38,127 nucleotides of DNA from Fidelibacterota bacterium TCS55 (GTDB lineage: Bacteria > Fidelibacterota > Marinisomatia > Marinisomatales > TCS55). Where the stretch lies: contig LSCF01000007.1 of the NCBI GenBank assembly GCA_001577025.1, positions 1-38,127 on the forward strand, written 5' to 3'. The translations under genes were made by a program, and so were the position numbers. This document shows, in pieces, positions 32,767 to 38,127 of this stretch (position 1 is the stretch's first letter; every line of letters begins with the position of its first letter). The notes under the pieces are model-generated. The model worked only from the letters and a program-made list of their open reading frames with translations. It had not been told where the DNA came from and did no database searches.

Positions 32767-33551
32767 TTTATTATTTTCCCAATTAATTCTTTCAATAATT
32801 TTGCGCTTACCGTTGCGGTTATGTCATTGATATCCCTATCAGGATTGAATTCCACGATATCACCGCCTACCACTTGGCCATCCATATGATGAATGAGGTT
32901 TATCAATTCCCGTGTAGAGAGTCCACCCGGCTCATGGTGGGAAACACCGGGGGCAAAGGCCGGATCAAGGCCATCTAAGTCAATAGATACATACACTGGA
33001 CCATCAAAACTGAGTGAGATTGATGAGTCGAAGTCTCTCATTTCAATCACCTCTACACCAAATCGTTCCACCTGTTCTTTTTGGTGATCATTCAAAGTGC
33101 GAATACCTACTTGTACCAACCGCTTTACCAATCCATTTTCCATAATTCGGGCAAAAGGGGAGGCGTGGGAATAAGGGTTGTTCTCAAAATTGTCATAAAG
33201 ATCAGGATGGGCATCCACATGGAGAATATTTAAATCTGGATAGGATTGGCTATAGGCTTGAATGATGGGGAAGGTGACAGAATGATCCCCGCCTAGTGAA
33301 ATGACTTTTTGCTCGTGATTCAACTCTTTTTGCACGGTCTTTCGGATGGAAACCATGGATAATTCACCGGTAGAAAGCTGCATGTCTCCCAAATCGGTAA
33401 TGGTATTTGGATCGGCACAATTCACCCCGTTTTCTGAAAACATATTGGATGCATCTGAATGAAATGCATCCATGATGAGTCGGGGTGCCTTAGCCGTCCC
33501 TTTTAGAAAAGATGAATTTTCATCTAAGGGGATGCCAAGAATTGAGATCAT
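32763..33551 (-). CDS. Ureohydrolase (agmatinase/arginase family)
   Basis: This 262-residue enzyme has the binuclear-Mn ureohydrolase motifs. GGDHS has His90, HVDAHPDLYD has Asp113, His115 and Asp117, and SIDLDGLDPAFAPG has Asp191 and Asp193. The family splits a guanidino substrate (agmatine, arginine or similar) into urea and an amine. The substrate loop VSHHEPGGL resembles agmatinase-like members, so agmatinase is the better guess, without proof. It is cytoplasmic and overlaps the DUF2200 gene by four bases. Its neighbours (peptidase, HutH) suggest use of amino-acid nitrogen. Confidence 0.93.
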   Translation of the reverse strand: MISILGIPLDENSSFLKGTAKAPRLIMDAFHSDASNMFSENGVNCADPNTITDLGDMQLSTGELSMVSIRKTVQKELNHEQKVISLGGDHSVTFPIIQAYSQSYPDLNILHVDAHPDLYDNFENNPYSHASPFARIMENGLVKRLVQVGIRTLNDHQKEQVERFGVEVIEMRDFDSSISLSFDGPVYVSIDLDGLDPAFAPGVSHHEPGGLSTRELINLIHHMDGQVVGGDIVEFNPDRDINDITATVSAKLLKELIGKIIK

Positions 33552-33570
33552 TATTTTATTCTAATTGGCT

Positions 33571-34023
33571 TTACTTCCGCCAACTGATATTTAAGGCCGG
33601 AAAAGAGACAATATCAGTATCTCGATCTGCATAGAGCCGCACTACGGTGCTAATCCCCAAATTCAAATATAGCTTCTTGGTTATTTTCTTTTCGCCACCT
33701 ATAGATAAATATGGGGCCACCACTTCCCCGCCCATTGCATTGATTTGTTGGATAGAAATAACCGAGTAGTATTGAATAGGGCCTTCATTTATATAATATT
33801 TCCAACCTAGAGATAGTGTGCCCGCAGGCATTATACCCAATCCAGCAAAAATTTCATGTTGATTGGTTTGATATAATGCCCACGTATTGCCAAATATACT
33901 CAACCCCGTTTTATGATCGAACAATCCAAGACCTGTATATCTTTTTGGTCGTGCCTTTTTTTCTTCTTGAGCCAGCCCTATTGAGAAAAAACAGAGCATC
34001 AGAACTATAAGATATTTAGCCAT
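33571..34023 (-). CDS. Small exported hypothetical beta-rich protein
   Basis: This 150-residue protein has a signal peptide (MAKYLIVLMLCFFSIGLAQ) followed by a basic patch (EEKKARPKRYTGLG). Alternating short strands then end in VSFPALNISWRK, which resembles a small outer-membrane barrel. Strands such as YYSVISIQQI and LYLNLGISTVVRLYAD support a beta structure. No cysteines or catalytic motif are present, and no named family is recognised. It stands between the M3 peptidase gene (seven bases downstream of its stop) and the ureohydrolase, in the same operon. Confidence 0.75.
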   Translation of the reverse strand: MAKYLIVLMLCFFSIGLAQEEKKARPKRYTGLGLFDHKTGLSIFGNTWALYQTNQHEIFAGLGIMPAGTLSLGWKYYINEGPIQYYSVISIQQINAMGGEVVAPYLSIGGEKKITKKLYLNLGISTVVRLYADRDTDIVSFPALNISWRK

Positions 34024-34029
34024 TAACCC

Positions 34030-36177
34030 TTAATTTAATCCTCTCCTGTCCAAAAGGGGTTGGATATTGGGTTCGGCGCCACGGAATTCCTTAAAGATTG
34101 TCAATGCATCTTTACTGCCTCCTCGTGAAAGCAGTGTTTTTCTAAAATGGTCACCATTTTCACGTTTCAATCCACCATTCTCTTTGAACCATTCCACAGT
34201 GTCTGCATCCAATACTTCACTCCAAATATAGGAGTAATAACCAGCGGAATAGCCGCCGATAATGTGGGAGAAATAGGTGCTGCGATAACGGGGTGGTACT
34301 GCATGAAATGAGATGCCGCCTGTTTTGAGTACATCCGATTCAAAGGCAATTAAATCATCTGCTGTCGGTACCTGATCAGGTGTGAGTTGATGGAGAGATT
34401 GATCTAAGATCGATGCTGCTAAATATTCAGTGGTTATAAATCCTTGGTTAAACTTCTGAGTAGCCAACACCTTATCCAGCAATGCCTTCGGCATGGCTTC
34501 GCCCGTTTCATAATGGACGGCATAATTCTTCAGCACAGAAGGCCATATGGCCCACATTTCATTCACTTGAGATGGATATTCTACAAAATCCCGTGGGACG
34601 GATGTTCCCGCAAAGTATGGGTAATGAACATCAGAAAACATGCCATGAAGGGCATGGCCAAATTCATGAAACATGGTGATGACTTCTTCAAAGGACATGA
34701 GAGTGGGTTCACCCTCAGGCGGTTTCACCACATTTTGATGATTCGCCACCACAGGGAGATTTCCTTTAAGTTTAGACTGAGACACATATGCATTCATCCA
34801 TGCGCCACCTCGTTTTGATGAACGTGCATAGCCATCAAAAATAAAGAGTGCCAAGGTAGATCCATCTTCATCGAACACCTCAAACGTACGCACATCTTCT
34901 TGATAAACAGGGAGGTCAAACCGTTCTCGGAAAGTAATACCAAAGAGTTGAGTGGCGGCATAGAAGACACCATTTTGAAGCACATTGTCCATTTCAAAAT
35001 AGGGTTTCAGCTGGGAAGCATCAAAATTGTATCGATCTGCCCGAACTTTTTCTGTATAAAAATCCCAATCCCAGGATGCCAATTCAAAATCGCCTCCTTC
35101 GGCATCAATCATTTTTTGAAGGTCTGCTGCTTCCTTTTTTGCATTGGTCAACGCTTTGGGAGCAAGACTGCTCAACCGTTCATTTACGGCCGCTGGCGTA
35201 AGAGCAGTTTGACTTTCTAATCGATAGGCAGCATGATTGGCGTATCCCATGAGTTGGGCCCGTTCGGCACGGAGTTTCAATACTTTCGTCAAATTCTCTC
35301 GATTATCAAACTCGCCGCCACGGCTCCCCCGTGAAAGTGATGTTTTATGAATTCGTTCTCTTAATGCACGGTTGGTGAGAGAAGACATGGGTGGCTGCCC
35401 GCTGGTGTTTTTTAGGGCCAATACATATTTGCCGGATAATTCGCGTTTTTCCGCTTCCTCGGCAGCTGCATCAATGGCACTTTCAGACAAGCCGTCTAAT
35501 TCAGCTTTCGTATCCACAACCACAGCTAATGCATTTACTTCTTTTAATACATTTTGGCTGAATTGGGTTTGGAGGACGGCAATTTCGCCATTGATCGTTT
35601 TGAGGCGCTCTTTTTCTTCCGATGATAGTTTTGCGCCGGCCCGGACGAAATCTGTGTAATATTTTTCTACAAGGCGGATACCTTCAGCATCCAACCCTAA
35701 ATTATTTCGATTCTCATGTAAACTGCTCACTCGTTCGAAAAGAGATCCATTTAATAAAATTTGATCACTGTGCGCCGACAGTTTAGGCGCCATGTCACTG
35801 CGGACCGCTTCCATCTCATCATTGGTATGAGCAGAGATAAGGGCAAAAAAGACGGTGGCTACCCGATCTAAAAGTGCGCCGGATTTTTCCATAGCTATAA
35901 TTGTATTTTCAAATGTGGGTGCATCGGCATTATTGGCAATAGCGTTGATTTCTACCATATGTTCCGCCATTCCCTTTTCGAAGGCTGGGGCATAGTGTTC
36001 ATTTTTCACCCGATCGAAGGGCGGATATTTCATATAGAGATCGCTCTCAGCATAAAATGGATTTTCCGCAACTGTGGATGGCGCCACTGCGGTTGGTTCA
36101 GATTTAGTATTTTGCACAGCGCATCCCCCGATGATGATTACACATGATACGATTCCTGTAAATAGTTTTGTTTTCAT
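34030..36177 (-). CDS. M3 family oligopeptidase, lipoprotein
   Basis: This 715-residue zinc peptidase of the M3A type (Dcp/oligopeptidase A-like) has a lipoprotein signal (MKTKLFTGIVSCVIIIGGC). The N-terminal helical domain opens with KYPPFDRVKNEHYAPAFEKG. The zinc site is HEFGH (His504, Glu505, His508) with the third ligand Glu533 in RDFVEYPSQ. A C-terminal Tyr/Gly-rich substrate region (IIGGYSAGYYSYIWSEVLD) follows. M3 enzymes trim short peptides. The lipid anchor puts this one in the periplasm, where it would feed amino acids to transporters. It is the first gene of a minus-strand operon, divergent from hutH. Confidence 0.95.
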   Translation of the reverse strand: MKTKLFTGIVSCVIIIGGCAVQNTKSEPTAVAPSTVAENPFYAESDLYMKYPPFDRVKNEHYAPAFEKGMAEHMVEINAIANNADAPTFENTIIAMEKSGALLDRVATVFFALISAHTNDEMEAVRSDMAPKLSAHSDQILLNGSLFERVSSLHENRNNLGLDAEGIRLVEKYYTDFVRAGAKLSSEEKERLKTINGEIAVLQTQFSQNVLKEVNALAVVVDTKAELDGLSESAIDAAAEEAEKRELSGKYVLALKNTSGQPPMSSLTNRALRERIHKTSLSRGSRGGEFDNRENLTKVLKLRAERAQLMGYANHAAYRLESQTALTPAAVNERLSSLAPKALTNAKKEAADLQKMIDAEGGDFELASWDWDFYTEKVRADRYNFDASQLKPYFEMDNVLQNGVFYAATQLFGITFRERFDLPVYQEDVRTFEVFDEDGSTLALFIFDGYARSSKRGGAWMNAYVSQSKLKGNLPVVANHQNVVKPPEGEPTLMSFEEVITMFHEFGHALHGMFSDVHYPYFAGTSVPRDFVEYPSQVNEMWAIWPSVLKNYAVHYETGEAMPKALLDKVLATQKFNQGFITTEYLAASILDQSLHQLTPDQVPTADDLIAFESDVLKTGGISFHAVPPRYRSTYFSHIIGGYSAGYYSYIWSEVLDADTVEWFKENGGLKRENGDHFRKTLLSRGGSKDALTIFKEFRGAEPNIQPLLDRRGLN

Positions 36178-36258
36178 TGGTGATAAACTCCCCGTTTAAA
36201 TGTTTCATTTGTAGAGCGAAAATAAGGGAAAGGAGGGAAAATAATGAAGAATGAATTT

Positions 36259-36308
36259 TGATTAATGATTTAATCTGCAATCAACAATTAAATATAATTA
36301 TTAATCAA
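36259..36308. promoter_or_regulatory. Inverted repeat in the M3/hutH divergent region
   Basis: TTGATTAAT (36258-36266) is mirrored by ATTAATCAA (36300-36308), a nine-base inverted repeat in a very AT-rich 190-base gap. A tighter palindrome, GATTAA-TGAT-TTAATC (36260-36275), lies in its left half. The position between two divergent genes suits an operator for a regulator of one or both. No regulator gene is adjacent, so the binding protein is unknown. Confidence 0.35.
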
Positions 36309-36323
36309 CATCAAATAAATTCA

Positions 36324-36352
36324 TTTCACTATGCTTGGTCAATGTTTATAAA
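36324..36352 (+). promoter_or_regulatory. Candidate hutH promoter
   Basis: TTTCAC (36324-36329) and TATAAA (36347-36352) are separated by 17 bases, a good sigma-70-like arrangement. The ATG of hutH (36370) follows 17 bases after the -10 box. The start site would lie near 36358, giving a leader of about 12 bases, which is short but common in this window where Shine-Dalgarno sites are scarce. Confidence 0.45.
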
Positions 36353-36369
36353 AAGTCCTAAATTACTTG

Positions 36370-37896
36370 ATGGGTAGACTAACGATTTCAACAAATTCGA
36401 TTCACTGGTGTGATCTTGCGCCACTTCTGAACAGTCCTGCACGCGTGAGCCTCAGCCCTGAGGCAAAGAAATCCATTAAAGATTCTCATAAAGTACTGAA
36501 GAAAGTCCTCTCATCGGGGCAGCAAGTTTATGGTGTCAATACGGGTTTTGGCCAGCTGAGTACGGTTTCCATTGATGCGGCCGATCTCAAGCAACTTCAA
36601 TTGAACCTCGTCCGATCTCACGCCTCTGGTGTGGGCAAACCGTTGGATTTAGGCGTAACGCGGATTACCATGATTCTAAAGCTCTTGACATGGGCCAAAG
36701 GGCACAGCGGTATTCGACCTGAATTGGCGAAGTTAATGGTGGGGATGCTAAATCATGACATTTTGCCCCTTATTCCCCGACAAGGTTCCGTAGGAGCATC
36801 AGGCGATTTAGCGCCATTGTCTCACATGGCACGGGCCATGATCGGCGAAGGAGATGTACATTTTCAAGACCGTATCATGCCCGCCATGATTGCCTTAAAA
36901 GAAGCTAATTTAGAGCCCACAGTTCTTGAGGCAAAAGAAGGCTTGAGCCTCATCAATGGTACACAAGTATCCACCGCTTTGGCTATCCGGGCATTGGCTG
37001 AATCGAAAAAGATTCTAGAAACAGCGGACATTGCCGGTGCCCTAAGTGCAGAAGCGAGCCTTTCTACCCGCACGGTATTCACACCCAAAATTCATCGATT
37101 AAAAAAGCACAGTGGCCAATTGGCTTCTGCTGCCAATGTATATCAACTCCTTAGAGACAGTGAGGTGGCTCAATCTCATGATGATTGCGGCCGCATTCAA
37201 GATCCATATTGTGTTCGGTGTATTCCTCATGTTCACGGCTCCAGTCGAGAAGTGTTCACTAATGCAGAGAAGATTATTCAAAATGAAGTGAATTCCGTAT
37301 CGGATAATCCGCTGGTTTTTCCCAATGGAAAAGTAATGAATTCTGGCCATTTCCATGCGGAACCCGTGGCGCAAGCATTGGATACATTATCAATTGCCCT
37401 TGCAGAAATTGGTGCCATTGCAGAACGACGGGTGAATTATTTTATGAAAGGAATTGGAGATCGTGTTCCCATGTTCGGTGCTGTAGATCCGGGATTAGAA
37501 TCTGGTTTTATGCTGGCCCAAGTGACGGCAGCTTCATTGGCATCTGAGAATAAAACATTGGCCCATCCCGCCAGTGTGGATTCGATTTCTACTTCTGCAG
37601 GGCAAGAAGACTTTGTTAGTATGGCTCCATGGGCAGGTCGAAAATGTTTGCGGATTTTACAGAATGTAAATATGATTTTGGCCATTGAGCTCTTGGTGGC
37701 AGGGAATGTGAATTACCGCTTCCATAGGCAATATAAATCGTCTCCGGGACTCATGCCGGTTATGCGATTGCTCATGCGATCGAAAGTGCTTCACAAAGCA
37801 GATAGGCCTTTGTCCGAAGATATTCAAACTGTTTCCAATTTGATCCAATCCGGAACGATTTTAGATCGAGTTCAAAAAATTAATCCATTAAAGTAA
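36370..37896 (+). CDS. hutH: Histidine ammonia-lyase
   Basis: This 508-residue enzyme deaminates L-histidine to trans-urocanate, the first step of histidine breakdown. The MIO cofactor triad Ala143-Ser144-Gly145 is in GSVGASGDLAPLSH. Other family blocks are VYGVNTGFGQLSTVSI, LNLVRSHASGVGKPL, DPYCVRCIPHVHGSSRE and the end block DSISTSAGQEDFVSMAPW. Length is normal. The ATG at 36370 is preferred over the TTG just before it. No other hut genes are adjacent, and guaB follows after three bases, so hutH here is not in a classical hut operon. This gene keeps the AT-leaning composition of the main segment. Confidence 0.97.
   Translation: MGRLTISTNSIHWCDLAPLLNSPARVSLSPEAKKSIKDSHKVLKKVLSSGQQVYGVNTGFGQLSTVSIDAADLKQLQLNLVRSHASGVGKPLDLGVTRITMILKLLTWAKGHSGIRPELAKLMVGMLNHDILPLIPRQGSVGASGDLAPLSHMARAMIGEGDVHFQDRIMPAMIALKEANLEPTVLEAKEGLSLINGTQVSTALAIRALAESKKILETADIAGALSAEASLSTRTVFTPKIHRLKKHSGQLASAANVYQLLRDSEVAQSHDDCGRIQDPYCVRCIPHVHGSSREVFTNAEKIIQNEVNSVSDNPLVFPNGKVMNSGHFHAEPVAQALDTLSIALAEIGAIAERRVNYFMKGIGDRVPMFGAVDPGLESGFMLAQVTAASLASENKTLAHPASVDSISTSAGQEDFVSMAPWAGRKCLRILQNVNMILAIELLVAGNVNYRFHRQYKSSPGLMPVMRLLMRSKVLHKADRPLSEDIQTVSNLIQSGTILDRVQKINPLK

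Positions 37897-38127
<231 letters not shown>

Noticed and set aside
34444-34818. 124-codon plus-strand ORF opposite the M3 peptidase
   Set aside because: It is antisense to the zinc-site region of a clear gene, and its His/Arg-rich composition is the shadow of that gene.

Overview
The window is a 38.1 kb stretch of a bacterial genome. Most of it, about 1.65 to 37.95 kb, is one AT-leaning, densely packed segment with short or absent Shine-Dalgarno sites. I infer a member of the Fibrobacteres-Chlorobi-Bacteroidetes (FCB) group, plausibly Candidatus Marinimicrobia (SAR406). The basis is a secreted protease with a type IX secretion (type A) sorting domain, many outer-membrane barrels and lipoproteins, and the gene mix. 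No rRNA or tRNA was seen, so this placement is an inference. The two ends look different. Bases 1-1370 are visibly richer in G+C and carry strong Shine-Dalgarno sites. The last ~170 bases, inside guaB, are also richer in G+C. Together with a barrel gene at ~1660 that has no usable start codon, this suggests joins (assembly chimera or recombination) near both ends.

Layout. 0-1.4 kb (minus strand): a partial unknown gene, an MTH1187-type thiamine-binding protein and a nitroreductase. 1.65-11.2 kb (plus strand): a copper/silver handling cluster. It holds an outer-membrane barrel with His-rich stretches, a small Cys-rich secreted protein, a TolC-type channel, a CusB adaptor with two heavy-metal-binding knuckles, a CusA pump broken by one frameshift, a barrel remnant, an HMA-domain lipoprotein, and a propeller-like lipoprotein with a CxCC motif. 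11.3-16.05 kb: two TPR-type exported proteins, ispG, and two small hypotheticals. 16.2-19.1 kb: comM, a REP-associated tyrosine transposase (RAYT) and a possible acyltransferase-like protein. 19.1-21.9 kb (minus): a tightly overlapping four-gene unit ending in a T9SS-sorted metalloprotease and including a 39-residue membrane microprotein. 22.0-32.4 kb (plus): a Ca-repeat barrel, alaS, a PPC-domain protein, RidA, a small membrane protein, an NSS transporter, a polytopic membrane protein and an exonuclease-DinG helicase fusion. 32.4-36.2 kb (minus): DUF2200, a ureohydrolase, a small exported protein and an M3 oligopeptidase lipoprotein. 36.4 kb to the end (plus): hutH and the start of guaB.

How the parts fit. 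The copper cluster looks like one transenvelope export system (CusCBA) with extra periplasmic thiol proteins of poorly known role, which are the best candidates for new biology here. A second theme is a family of REP-like hairpins (3071, 10015, 13129, 18131) accompanying a RAYT transposase. One palindrome lies inside the transposase reading frame and is translated as a short linker. The right-hand genes (M3 peptidase, HutH, ureohydrolase, NSS transporter, RidA) fit a lifestyle that uses peptides and amino acids.
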